Assembly: GCA_039707465.1 (NCBI GenBank)
Contig: CM077658.1
Span: 17,459,074 to 17,523,073, forward strand
Origin: Rhabdophis nuchalis
Taxonomy: Eukaryota > Chordata > Lepidosauria > Squamata > Natricidae
DNA: 64,000 bases
Reading direction: 5' to 3'
Shown here: piece after piece, positions 44,967 through 55,800 of the stretch
Numbering within the stretch: position 1 is the first letter of the stretch
Layout: each line of letters begins with the position of its first letter
Position numbers and translations under genes: made by a program
Notes under the pieces: model-generated
Database searches by the model: none
Told to the model about the DNA's origin: nothing
What the model saw: only the letters and a program-made list of their open reading frames with translations

Positions 44967-45412
44967 CAGTACTTAAGAGCAACCAAGATGATTAGGGGAC
45001 TGGAGGCTAAAACATATGAAGAACGGTTGCAGGAACTGGGTATGTCTAGTTTGATGAAGAGAAGGACCAGGGGAGACATGATAGCAGTGTTCCGATATCT
45101 CAGAGGGTGCCACAAAGAAGAGGGAGTCAAACTATTCTCCAAGGCACCTGGGGGCAGGACAAGAAGCAATGGGTGGAAACTAATCAAGGAGAGAAGCAAC
45201 TTAGAACTAAGGAGAAATTTCCTGACAGTTAGAACAATTAACCTCTGGAAGAGCTTGCCTCCAGAAGTTGTGAATGCCCCAACCCTGGAAGTCTTTAAGA
45301 AGATGTTAGATAGCCATTTGTCTGAAATGGTATAAGGTTCCTGCCCACGCAGGGGGTTGGACTAGAAGACCAACAAGGTCCCTTCCAACTCTGCTATTGT
45401 ATTATTGTATTA
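44967..45412 (+). mobile_element. CR1 LINE 3' end (bird-type lineage) inside L1
   Basis: A 115-codon frame (44988-45335) gives IRGLEAKTYEERLQELGMSS, RRTRGDMIAVFRYLRG, ERSNLELRRNFLTVRTINLW, LPPEVVNAPTLEVFKK. 3' end 'ggtcccttccaactctgcta' plus (ttgtatta)n tail. Confidence 0.92.
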
Positions 45413-45631
45413 TACTTATAAACACAAAGCAACATGCTTGGAAATAGGATTATTCTATATTTGTACATACGGAATAGATCGAATGTTTAAAAGCAGGGTG
45501 GTTATAATGTATAACTTTATATCTTAGCATGTATGGCATAGATTTCACCAGGACGGTTATACTGTGTCTAATGTTTTAATTTGTGTTCAATAAAAAAAAA
45601 CTTTTTTTAAAAAAAGAATCAAAGCCAAGAA

Positions 45632-46007
45632 GAAACTTTCCCTATTCAAACTGAAGAAAAAGGTTTTTTTTACTTATTCTTTCTCTTGACGTAACCCAAC
45701 AAGTGGCCAAGTAGGCTAAATAAACAGAAGCAATATTACATTTCTAGCCCTGGTCATGGCTTCTAGAGTCCAAAAGACTTGTTGAAGTCTAATCCAGGCA
45801 AATTCCAACATTCTTCCTCTGATTTGAACATTTTCATAGTATAGACAATGTTGGGTTAGCTGTTAGCTGTTTTAACCAAGGCTTGGTCAATTGCCCAAAT
45901 TCATACATCATGAGAAATCCTGGGTTTTAAACCAGAACAGCTGGGTTCATACATCATATGAAAGCAAATCAAAGTCTTTATGGCTGAATTCATATGTTAT
46001 GCTACAC
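45632..46007. other. unique or old-repeat sequence
   Basis: Repeated 'ttcatacatcat(g)' and 'aatcctgg' phrases here and at 46129-46260 suggest a very old DNA element around the hAT below; not assignable. Confidence 0.4.
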
Positions 46008-46128
46008 CAGGGGTGTCAAACTTGTGGGCTGGATGCACCACGTGCTGGCCCCGCCCTGACCCAGTTTAGCAAAGGGGAGGAAGTCTTGATATGTCACGTG
46101 ATGATGACACAAGTGTGACACTCCTATG
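46008..46128. mobile_element. decayed hAT-like MITE
   Basis: CAGGGGTGTCAAACTTGTGG at the left pairs imperfectly with ACAAGTGTGACACTCCTATG at the right. No clear duplication. Confidence 0.65.
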
Positions 46129-47014
46129 ATGGTGTACATCATGCAAGCTATTTGTCATAATTTGCTTTAATCAACTGTGTGAATCCAGCCCATTGTGGCT
46201 TATTCAATTAATTATGCTGTGACAAATCCTGGCTTAGTATGATATGTGAATCCAGGCAGAATGCCTCCTTCCATGATGCTCACACATGACTTCCTAGTCA
46301 GCCGACTGGTCAAGTAATCATCACTTGACCGACATCCTGAATGATTATCTACTCAGCCAATTAACAAGGCTTCCAATTTCTTTCCGTAGAGTGATGGTAA
46401 AGGTCAATTGTCTACAAGAACCGTTGCAGTGTAAGTTGGGGCTTGTAAATAAATATTCTACACTTACTAGAGATTTTTCATAGCATCAATTTCTCTTGAC
46501 TTTTTCATTGTTTGGATAAATGAATACAAGGCAAGGGTTTCTGAGAGGCTGCTGATTAAAATGCCCTTTATTGTTAAAAGCATAATTAAATACTACTTGG
46601 ATTTCTCTCTCTTCCGGGACACTGGGCTCCTAAAGAAATTAGAATCTCAGCTAACACGGTCATAAAGTCATCCCAGTTAATAATACATTTTAATTATCAT
46701 ATTTCCCACTCATGCACATCTACAAGATTTCATGTTACTTCTTTTCTCTCTCTCTCTCTCTCCCCCTGTAAAGGTCTATGTGCGCTCGCGTGTACACGTG
46801 CAAACGACACCATAGATCAAATTATGAAGTTTCCCTCTCCTTTAATTTGTCTGGTTACCTATTGGGGTGGGAGATGTCATTTTTAAACAGTAGCTGGATG
46901 CTCTCCACAAAGGTTAGGTAGTCTTTTGGCATCAAGATGACACTTCTGGAATTTTGAAAGCTTATTCTGGGATTTCTGAAGTATGGGAAGGCTTTCTTTA
47001 TTCACATAAAAAAA
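46129..47014. other. unique block
   Basis: Nothing recognised except (TC)n at 46746-46766. Confidence 0.5.
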
Positions 47015-47085
47015 ATATAGAACATAGAATAATAGGGTTGGAAGGGATTTTGGAGGCCTTCTAGTCCAACCTCCTGCCCAGATTA
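47015..47085 (-). mobile_element. CR1 3' end stub
   Basis: 'agaataatagggttggaagg', 'gccttctagtccaacctcctgc' is the reverse of the CR1 3' terminus. Confidence 0.85.
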
Positions 47086-47265
47086 TATATATGACTCTGA
47101 GAATTAACAAAAGGAAATTCATGTCTGATGTAGGGCATTCTCTTCCTTTTCTTCCATCCGTCTTCTTTTTACTTCCCATCCTTCTTACAATTACTTTTCT
47201 GTTCTTTGTCAACAGGATGAAGATCCAGGTTCAGCTGAGTTTCCTGTATAGTAAGTGTGTAAGTA

Positions 47266-47610
47266 AGATGAGTAGGTGACTCAGTGACGAAGATGCTGAG
47301 CTTGTTGATCAAAAAGATCGGCAGATTCGAATCCCTAATGTCACGTAACAGAGTGAGCGCCCGTTACTTGTCCCAGCTTCTGCCAACCTAGCAGTTCAAA
47401 AGCATGTAAAAAATGCAAGCAGAAAAATAGGAACCATCTTTGGTGGGAACACAACAGTGTTCCATGTGCCTTCAGGTTTTAGTCATGCCAGCCACATGAC
47501 CATGGAGATGTCTTTGGACAGCGCTGGCTCTTTGGCTTTGAAATGAGCACCGCCCCCTAGAGTCTGGTATGACTAGCACATATGTGCAAGAGGAACCTTT
47601 ACCTTTACCT
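47266..47610 (+). mobile_element. full-length SINE family A
   Basis: Diverged head (agtaggtgactcagtgacg), usual body, and tail 'gaacctttacctttacct'. The first taagtg-type flank is similar on both sides (gtaagtg at 47251 and 47615), a possible target duplication. Confidence 0.88.
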
Positions 47611-48233
47611 TAAGGTAAGTGCATTATATAAGCAGTGGTCCCACGTACTAAGATCTGTTCCCTAAAATATTTGAAGTCATCTCTTTCTAGAGACTGCAGA
47701 TTTGGTATTTAGCAAATGCTTCTTCCATTCCTTTGGCTTTAATGGAGGGAAGAGGATTAGCTTTGAGTTATGCGCCTCTGTAGGGTTGTCCTTTACTTAC
47801 AAGCATCTGTTCTATGGGAACCTGATTGAATTAACCCTTCACCAATTGAATCATCACATCGATTTGATGCATCAAATCCAATCAAATACCACTGAATCTA
47901 TTCCTAGATCTGCTGCACTTTTGTGCAATTGATTCTACCACGGGGAGGGGAAAAAAATCAGCTGATGATTTGAATCTCAACTTCAAATTGACTCCACTCT
48001 TGCAAAATGCAAATTCAGAACAAATCCAGTTAACTTATTGAATTGGAACCTGATTTTCCCTAATCAGCAGCCCTTTATTTCCAGTTTGAGCCTTTGACAA
48101 GGATACAATTAAAAGTTAAGGAGGCCTAGAATGCTCTTGTAATACATAGGATAAATCCAGGATAGTTCTGTTAGATACCTACAAAATGTACAAACAGAAT
48201 TTAAGTTTAAAAAAAAAACCTTACAAGGTACAT
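47611..48233. other. unique block
   Basis: Nothing recognised. Confidence 0.5.
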
Positions 48234-48922
48234 TACCATATTGTTTGGAGTATAAGATGCACCTACCTTTTGGGGAGGAAAACAAGGAATTTGCCTCCTT
48301 GCAAGAAACAGCAACCAGTACAAACAATTTACACTGTTTGCAGTGTTACATTTCAGAGTATACTTGTACAGATGCTGTTAAAATTAATGTGGCTTTCTGA
48401 AAGGATAGTTATTCTCTGCTATTTAAAAGAAGATACAATAGCACTGGGCCTCTTCAGATCAAGCATTTTTTTTTAAAAAGCTTCTTCATTTTATTAAATT
48501 GTCTAGAACAATAATAAAGCAGCCTTTAAAAAATAAGTCTAATAATTTAAACATTGTATAGGCATTTATAGTTACTGACTTACCTCCTTGTACCAAACAG
48601 CCTGATTAGCACAAGAGAAAAAAATCTGCCTCTGCCTCCCAGCAATTTGCCTCATGCAGCAAACAGCAAGTTTCACTTTCAATTTCAGCAGGGGCCTCTC
48701 GATCATCAGCTGTTTCAGGCTGTAGGGATTGCCATAGCCTATTGCCGTCTCCACAAGCCCCATTTTCCCTGTTTGTTGCAAGGAGATAAATTGCTGGGAA
48801 GCAGAGGCCAAAGGGTAGGGGCCAGTGGGTGGGTGGGGCTACATTCGGTATATAAGACACACCCAAATTTTCACTGTCTTTTAGGGGAGGAAGGTGTGTC
48901 TTATACTCTAAAAAATACGGTA
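48234..48922. mobile_element. inverted-repeat DNA element (tacca/gtataagacgcacc family), long copy
   Basis: Left taccatattgtttggagtat then aagatgcacc; right ggtgtgtcttatactctaaa then aaatacggta. TA at both outer ends. Nearly twice the length of 9028-9386, with an AT-rich segment (48345-48600) that may be a later insertion. The phrase 'tttgcctccttgcaagaaacagcaa' is echoed at 48648-48668, an internal duplication (in part). Confidence 0.6.
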
Positions 48923-49718
48923 CATGAATCATCAGTGCCATACGATTTAGTTGTTTCTGGCTTGTCCCTCTTCAAATTGATGGTTTATATGTAAAATAAG
49001 CAATGGAGGAGAGCTTTATTCTCAGCTGTAAGTATTGGTTGGAGGAGTTAGTGAATCTTGTTTTGATTTTATTGACCAATAATGTCGGGTTTATCACTCT
49101 CTATGCTGCTCAAGAGTTACAACTTTGGAGGATTTTCTTTTGCAGACAGAACCATACATTATCCAAAAAGGTTTGTGTGAAAATGTGAATGACTGTATGC
49201 TAATAAATCATAAGCCCAAGAGGAAGCATTTACAGTATATCATAGAAGAGCCTTGATCGTTCAAATTATGCTAGAGGAAATCAAAGACAATGTAGTCAAT
49301 TAAGAAAAATTGACATCCGATACAGCTGAGGCATTCTTAGACAGCGTAAAATGTTATTTGCATTCCATGAACCACCATTTCCTCCCTGGCAAATATCTTC
49401 AACCCAGTGGCCAACCAAGCCTCCCACAATTCCATGCAAAAAATGCTGAAATGTGCAATTTTAGCCATTTTTCAAGAGATTTCCCAGTCTCATCAAATTT
49501 CATCAACTATTCCTGCAATTATGGTACCAAGAATATCTTGAGAACCTACTGAGAATTGCTCCTGTATTAGGGGAAACCTTTGTTATGATCTCCATGTTTT
49601 GGAACTCCCTGTCCTCAGAAGTTCCACTATTTATTTATATAAAAGCCAAATACCACTCACTCATCACAAAATCTCCAAAACCATAAAACCTACAAACTTG
49701 AAATTTGACATGTATGTT
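48923..49718. other. unique block
   Basis: Small frames (49003-49188 +, 49310-49552 +) show no domain. The end (49620-49718) resembles the left edge of an unidentified repeat. Confidence 0.45.
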
Positions 49719-49763
49719 CCTCTTGGCTCCTAGGTGCTCACTAAGCACCTAGGAGCCAAGAGG
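49719..49763. other. perfect 20-bp hairpin with 5-base loop
   Basis: cctcttggctcctaggtgct (49719-49738), loop cacta, then the exact reverse complement (49744-49763). Could be a fold-back made during repair, the terminal hairpin of a Helitron-like element, or an RNA hairpin. No CTRR end is seen nearby and arms are too short for a typical pre-miRNA. Confidence 0.9.
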
Positions 49764-51315
49764 AAATGACCATCAGATCATTAGTATTTCTTATACAATA
49801 ATTAACATGCTCTGATCCTAAGGAGTTCTACTCCCCCTCCCTGCCTGCAAAGAACTCTGTTCCAACTGCCGGTTGCCTCACATTCCGTTATCTCAGTTCA
49901 AACTGGCAGACATTCCACTCCTTCACTCAGGAGCGGCCTGGGGCTCCTTACAGTACTAAACATCAGTACCTCACCAAAATGTCTATGCCTTCCACCTATC
50001 GAACTGCTTCTGGACTCAAGGTGGCAGGAGCAATATTCAGTCACGGACCACCACTGAGCCAACGGATTATGAACTGAATTTCTCCTGCATAGTTGATTGC
50101 TTTGGCTATTAAACCCGTCTAACTATTTCACCACTCCCTCTATTGTGTGGCAACCCTGAAGCCTTTAAGATGGTCTCAGCCAGGTTCACTTCAGGGTTGA
50201 CACAGAGATTCCTGCTGCCTGCCACCTCCTTCTTGATGTTCCACAAGGCAACTGCAATGCTTTCCCAAGAGGCTTTTGACCATTTAGTAGCATCTATTTT
50301 GGACAAGGCAATTAATCTGAATTGCTGTTTTAATGCACCTCCTTGTACATAACCCAGAATCTCTATGGTTTGCAGTGAGTTGCCAAAACCATAAACAAAC
50401 AATAGCAATATATTAATAAATTGCAGTCCATTAATTCCTTGTAATTATTTTAAACTTAAATGCAGAGTAAATTCAGATTGCAGAGTTTTTGTTCTGACCT
50501 CACATACTCCTTTGTTCTGCCCTATCCTATTTCATGAAGTGTCACTCTCCAAGACAAGACTGAGCTCAATAAATAATTGCATCCCCCACCTTACCTTGAA
50601 CTGCAAATTGAAACTTCACTATATACCAGATTTTTTATTATTTTATTCTTGCCAAATGTTCCAATGCAGTTCCCCCCAAATGTAATTAAGCTGGGAATAA
50701 GAGGATGGAAAGATCCTGGTCGTGATTGTTGTTGTTGTTGCTTTAGATAAAAGATTATTTAAGGGCAAATGTTTGCCTATACATGAAGCAATCTCAACAT
50801 GGAAAGAGGCCAGAATGCAGACAGCAACACAGGCAGTAGTTAGGCTGATCTGATGGAGCTTCATCGCCTTCAGCGCTAGAACAAAATAACCTGATCTTTT
50901 CTGTGATCCAATTTATCGGACTGAGATCTTATCGGGGTTCTACAGAGCTAACCACCCACTTCCAAACGATCCCAATTTGTGGGAGAGCCGAAGAGTTACC
51001 CATCTTTCCAACCTTTCGAGATAACCAAGCCGCAGCCTGGAAAATGACAGGGATTCTCACTTTAGAGGTCTAATTGCAGGGGGAGGGGAGGGGAGAGTTC
51101 AGCGTTCGTCTCCTGCTGCCTAAAACCAGCAGCAATTTTCCCTGTGGGCAGAGTAACTAATTTAGAGAAGATTGCCTGGATGATAGGGGACAAGACGGGA
51201 CTGTTTCAGCTTGTCATTTCCTTATCAGTAGCACCTGGAATGGTTGATTCCGTAGGCAAGTTTCAGATACAAGAATGAAAATAATTCAGGGCACAGTCTT
51301 CACTGTTTCCAGGGC
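49764..51315. other. unique block
   Basis: Nothing recognised. A 99-aa minus frame (50109-50408) has no domain. (TTG)n at 50727-50741. Confidence 0.45.
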
Positions 51316-51388
51316 AGCCCCATGGGCCAGATCTAAGCACCCCTGTGGGCCAGATCTGACCCATGGGCTTTGAGTTTAACCCCCCTGT
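51316..51388. mobile_element. hAT-like MITE, right end only
   Basis: 'gggccagatctgacccatgg' and 'tttgagtttaacccccctg' match the end of a CAGGGGTGTCAAACTC-type element; a repeated 'gggccagatct' lies at 51325 and 51358. Confidence 0.6.
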
Positions 51389-51409
51389 TCTAGCTGGATC
51401 TAGTTAATG

Positions 51410-51985
51410 TAGCTGGAACTCAACACGAATGAGCGGGTCCAGAGGGATTTCACGAGATGAGTAACTCCATTCCTCTACTCACAATAGAATCCCTTATGCC
51501 ACCAGGCTCGAAATCCCTTATGCCACCAGGCTTGGATAACCTGGAACTGTGCCACCTGCGGTTCCATCTAAGCTTAGTACACAAAATTTTCTGCTACAAT
51601 GTCTTGCCTGTGACCAACTTCTTCAGCTTCAACCACAATAATACACAGGCAAACAATCGATACAAACCCAAGGTCAACCGCTCCAAACTCGATTGCAGAA
51701 AATACGAATTCAGCAACAGAGTGGTCAACGCCTGGAATGCTCTACCCAAATCCGTTGTTACAGCCTCAAAGCCCCACACCTTCCACCTCAAACTGTCTAC
51801 CATGGACCTCACCCCATTCCTAAGAGGTCTGTAAAGGGGGCATGCATAAGCACACCAGTGTACCTACCGTCCCTCTCCTACTGTCCCCATTTATCTGTAT
51901 TTACTTCCTTTCCTCATGTTTATGTTCATACCTATACTTGTTATCTTGTACATGTTTGACAAACAAACAAATACATAATTAAATA
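51410..51985 (+). mobile_element. non-LTR retrotransposon 3' end (Jockey/CR1/L2 group), open frame
   Basis: A 125-codon frame (51457-51834) encodes LDNLELCHLRFHLSLVHKIF, CYNVLPVTNFFSF, NRYKPKVNRSKLDCRKYEF, SNRVVNAWNALPKSVV and ends LTPFLRGL. The 3' UTR ends with (ACAAA)n. Contains a 25-bp tandem duplication near its start ('cccttatgccaccaggct' twice, 51490-51534). The related copy at 10758-11100 is more damaged. Confidence 0.8.
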
Positions 51986-52084
51986 ATCTATCTTTACTTC
52001 TCTCCACTGGAATGGAGCCCAAGAATATACAAAACTGAAGTCCTGGTGATCTAATGGAGCATAGATCCATAAGGATCTTCAAAG

Positions 52085-52350
52085 AATAACAGAGTTGGAA
52101 GGGACCTTTGAGGTCTTCTAGCCCAACCCACTGCTTAGGCAGGAAACCCTACACTACTTGAGACAAATGGTTGTCCAACATCTTAAAAACTTCCAGTGTT
52201 GGAGCATTCACAACCTCTGGAGGCAAGTTGTTCCCCTGATTAGTTGTTCTAGCTGTCAGGAAATTTCTCCTTAGTTCTAAGTTGCTTCTCTCCTTGGTTA
52301 GTTTCTACCCATTGCTTCTTGTTCTACCCTATTCAACTATTCTATATTAG
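52085..52350 (-). mobile_element. CR1 LINE 3' end (bird-type lineage)
   Basis: From the left: 3' UTR 'aacagagttggaagggacc', then ORF2 C-terminus antisense ('ggaaatttctccttagttct', 'aagttgcttctctccttgg'). Confidence 0.88.
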
Positions 52351-52535
52351 TGTCCCCTGAAAAAGCCATGACACCAATCTGGTCAAATAAGGAAACTTCA
52401 AAGAGCCTTGATTTTGTGGAGCAAAGCAGCTTCCGTGGCTTTCTTGGACGCTTATAAAAATGTATAAAGATGAGATTCACTCCAGTCTCCTCCTGCTGAT
52501 TGTTAAACTATCTTCGTTCTTTTAATTTAATGGGT

Positions 52536-52592
52536 CCTAACAAGGAGAAGGGCGGGGTATAAATTTAATAAAATAAATAAATAAAAAATAAA
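52536..52592 (+). mobile_element. CR1 3' end stub
   Basis: 'ggagaagggcggggtataaa' then (AAAT)n tail. Confidence 0.8.
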
Positions 52593-53399
52593 CAAATTTT
52601 CATTTTTTTTAAACCTGCCCTCATCTTCTCCATGGTTGCATCGAATGTCATTCCCACTGGTTGCCAGTTGCCCCCCTGTCCTTGCTCCCTCCTCCGCCCC
52701 CTCGCTATCGCGTCTCTGCTGCTACAGAATTTCATTAAAAGGAAGAAATGGGTCTCGTTTTGCTCCTGCTGTGTTGTCCATGCATAATTAAAAGTTGGGA
52801 GATGATGGTGATTGACAAGGCTTACATAACAGATAAATTACTTGTCAAGATTAATGCATTGTCAGTGTGTCCTCCCAACTCTGGAAAGGGAGAAAGACAA
52901 GATTCTGAGATTGGCTGTCATTTTAACTTATCTGACATATAATACCGGCCAAATTTTCAAGATGTCTCACTTGCAAATGTATTCCATTCTGGGATGCAAA
53001 TGATGGAATTTAGACATCTGCCTTCCTGGTAGGTTCCCAAATTATGTCTAAATTCCCATCATAGAGCTAATACAATTATAGATAAATATTAAAGGCAGCT
53101 GCTGAAATTTTGTCCCCCGAGGCATTTGTCACTATTTCATTCCCATCAAGCAACGTACCAAATGGTCATTCCCTTGCATCTCATAAAAACATAATAGACT
53201 ATAAAACACTCAGAAATAAAACATTCTCCAAGATGACATTACCAAGACTTTGCATGAGTGCCATGTCAGAACACATGTTGGCCTCCGGTTTTTCAAAGAT
53301 GACTGGGCTGGTATAGTTTATGGGGAGGAACAGGAAAGATTAAAAAACACCCTGGATTGGAATGGTGTCATAAATAGATACCACTCCAAAGAAATCATA
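52593..53399. other. unique block
   Basis: Nothing recognised. Confidence 0.5.
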
Positions 53400-53636
53400 A
53401 AGAGACATGGTGGCGCAGTGGTTAGAATGCAGTACTGCAGGCTATTCCCGCTGCCTGCCGACTGCCAGCAGTTCAGCAGTTTGATCCTGACCACCTCAAG
53501 GTTGATTCAGCCTTCCATCCTTCCGAGGTCAGTAAAATGAGGACCCAGATTGTTGGTGGCAAGATGCTGATTCTGTAAACTGCTTATAGAGGGCTGTAAA
53601 GCACTGTGAAGTGGTATATAAGTCTAAGCGCTAGTG
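53400..53636 (+). mobile_element. full-length SINE family B
   Basis: tRNA-like head 'catggtggcgcagtggttag', 'cctcaaggttgattcagcc', 'gaggtcagtaaaatgaggac', 'ctgtaaactgcttatagagg', 'gaagtggtatataagtctaa'. The best copy of this family in the window. Confidence 0.88.
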
Positions 53637-54392
53637 CAGGGGTCAGCAACCTGTGGCTCTGGAGCCGCATGAGGCTCTTTCATCCCTCTGCTGTGGCTCC
53701 CTGTCACTCAAAATATGCTAATGTGTGATACAATAAATACAGTGTGTTAAAAATGAATTAAATTAAGTTGAACCCGTGCTAAAAATTGTCAGTTAAAACC
53801 CATTTCTAAAACAAGATTGAAATTTAGGACTATGCCAGGCCGGCCTCGTGAAATAAGTATGTTTTTAAAAGCCTGGCGGAAGAGGCGCAGGTCCGAAATT
53901 GTGCGAAGGTCGGGTGGTAGGCCATTCCAGAGGGCAGGAGCTGCCACAGAGAAGGCTCTCGCCCGGGGGGCCGCCAGCCGGCATTGCCCGGCAGATGGCA
54001 CCCTGAGGAAGCCCACCCTGTGAGAGCAGACAGGTCGAAGGGAGGTATGTGGTAGGAGGCGGTCCCGCAAATAACCAGGTCCCATGCCATGGAGCGCTTT
54101 GAAGGTAGTTACTAACACCTTGAAGCGCACCTGGAAGGCCACAGGCAGCCAGTGCAGCTTGCGCAGGAGAGGTGTTACATGGGAGTATCTTGACACTCCC
54201 AGAATTCTTATCAATTGTGGAGCTGACCGGAAAACCCATCCCTTGCCATTGAGTCTCTTCTTGGTGTGCCATGCTTTACCCCCTCAACCGGAAGCTCCTC
54301 TCAAAATTGTGATGCCAACAGGCAACAGGGAGTCCCAGCAGAGGAATAAAAGAGCCACATGTGGTTCCAGAGCTGCAGGTTGTTGACCCCTG
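53637..54392. mobile_element. hAT-like element interrupted by a CR1 fragment
   Basis: Left arm 'caggggtcagcaacctgtgg', 'ctctggagccgcatg'; right arm 'catgtggttccagagctgca', 'ggttgttgacccctg' (reverse complement). Flanks cgctagtg and ttctatga differ but both have central TA. The CR1 occupies the middle. Confidence 0.8.
53723..54214 (-). mobile_element. CR1 fragment inside a hAT-like element
   Basis: A 141-codon frame (54214-53789) encodes LRKLHWLPVAFQVRFKVLV, RDRLLPHTSLRPV, AAPALWNGLPPDLR. The conserved 3' terminal block (ccgcccttctcc) is missing, so either the CR1 end was deleted or it was acquired with the hAT. Confidence 0.85.
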
Positions 54393-55128
54393 TTCTATGA
54401 TTCTTTCCTGAAGTTATCACTATGATCTCGTATGAGGATTGTAACTAATAATTTTCCTTTCAGGCCCCTACCTGCCTTGGTTCTTTCAATCATTCTTGTT
54501 GTAATAATGGTTGTTTTTCCAGACAGAAAGCCACTGGGGGTTGCTTCCCTCCCTTGACACTGAATGATGCATATCAGTTTCTACAAAGCACATTCATCAG
54601 AGATTTCACCAGGGAGACAAGGTCTACCATTAACATTTCCAAACTGTACTTAAATCACTTTAAATACCAATGCAAACATATTTTCCATAAATTATTCCAC
54701 TTCATAGGAATGCATAATTTCAAATTGCTGTTTAAGATGCAGAACTCAGTTTGTGTGTAAATATTTTGATTTTTTTTTTTCCTTATTAAGCTGAAATACA
54801 AAATTTCTAACAACTGGCAGCAATTCAGGGAAATGAAAGATTCAGGTGTTTGGAAAACAGAATTGAATAGGGCAGAACTGTCATTCCCCCTCCCCCGCCC
54901 AGCAATCAGAGAAAGGAATTATAAGACTTTCACCTAATCAGGTTTGCAAACGGAATGTGGAAATGAAGCTTTGAAGTCTTTGAGTGACAGGGCAAGGTTC
55001 TTGTACCCCAACATTATTTTTCATCGTTCCTATGTCTTACCTTACGGGTGAAAACATCTCTTAAAATAGTTTTGCTGAATTATGTCTGACAAATTCCAGG
55101 GTCAAACTAGGAACTTCAGGATAAAGTT
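54393..55128. other. unique block
   Basis: Nothing recognised. Confidence 0.5.
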
Positions 55129-55270
55129 AATACAGGTAATTCCTAACTGTTGACCACAACTGTCTCCAAAAATTTCTGTTGCTGAAAGAGACAGCTGTTA
55201 AGTGAGTTTGGCCCTATTTTGCAACCTTCCTTGTCACAGTTGTTAAGTGGATCATTGCAGTTGTCAACAC
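55129..55270 (-). mobile_element. fragment of the TA-flanked (pogo/Tigger-like) family, terminus included
   Basis: 'tacaggtaattcctaactgt', 'tgaccacaactg', 'tttctgttgctgaaagagac', 'agctgttaagtgagtttggc' is the reverse of the right end of 58300-58720. Confidence 0.5.
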
Positions 55271-55376
55271 CCAGACCCCCTAAGCTTAAGTTTCTGTTTC
55301 CAAAACAGCACTCATTGGCTGACCCAGTGGCTAGGCGTATTCATTGGCTGATCTATTCCTTCTTTCCATCCTTCAT

Positions 55377-55542
55377 GAATAGAATAGAATAGAATAGAAT
55401 AGAATAGAATAGAATAGAATAGAATAGAATAGAATAGAATAGAATAGAATAGAATAGAATAACAGAGTTGGAAGGGACCTTGGAGGTCTTCAAGTCCAGC
55501 CCCCTGTTTAGTAAAGAAACTATTCTATTCTATTCTATTCTA
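55377..55542. repeat. (AGAAT)n - CR1 3' stub - (ATTCT)n
   Basis: (AGAAT)16 at 55377-55461, then antisense CR1 3' end (acagagttggaagggacctt, 55461-55510), then (ATTCT)n at 55519-55542. The two arrays are complementary. Confidence 0.95.
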
Positions 55543-55611
55543 ATTTTAGTTGCATTTTAAATGTGCCACATTGATGCTTATAAAAACTTACAGCTTATGA
55601 AAACCGCTCTT

Positions 55612-55800
55612 AGCAATAGCAATAGTATTTAGCTTTATGTATCGCTCTGTGTGGCTTGCAACGTAGAAGTATTATTTGCTCTCAACAATCTTTACTGACC
55701 TCAGAAGGATGGAAGGCTGAGTCAATTTTGAGCGCCATCAAAATTGAACTCCAAACCATAGGCTTCATTCGCCTGCAATGCTGCACTTTAACCACCATTT
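55612..55800 (-). mobile_element. SINE family B, reverse, diverged
   Basis: 'agcaatagcaatag' tail, 'gaaggatggaaggctgagtc' body, 'gcaatgctgcactttaacca' head. Confidence 0.75.

Larger units (their letters stand above)
44215..45613 (+). mobile_element. 5'-truncated L1 LINE interrupted by two other LINE fragments
   Basis: Left part (44215-44606) encodes an L1 ORF2 C-terminus with lesions (CAEMDKLTWELKNKDESEYYK). Right part (about 45413-45613) is L1 3' UTR ending in an A-rich tail after 'gtgttcaataaa'. Perfect 18-bp duplication aagaatcaaagccaagaa at 44197-44214 and 45614-45631, as expected of L1 integration. Confidence 0.85.
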
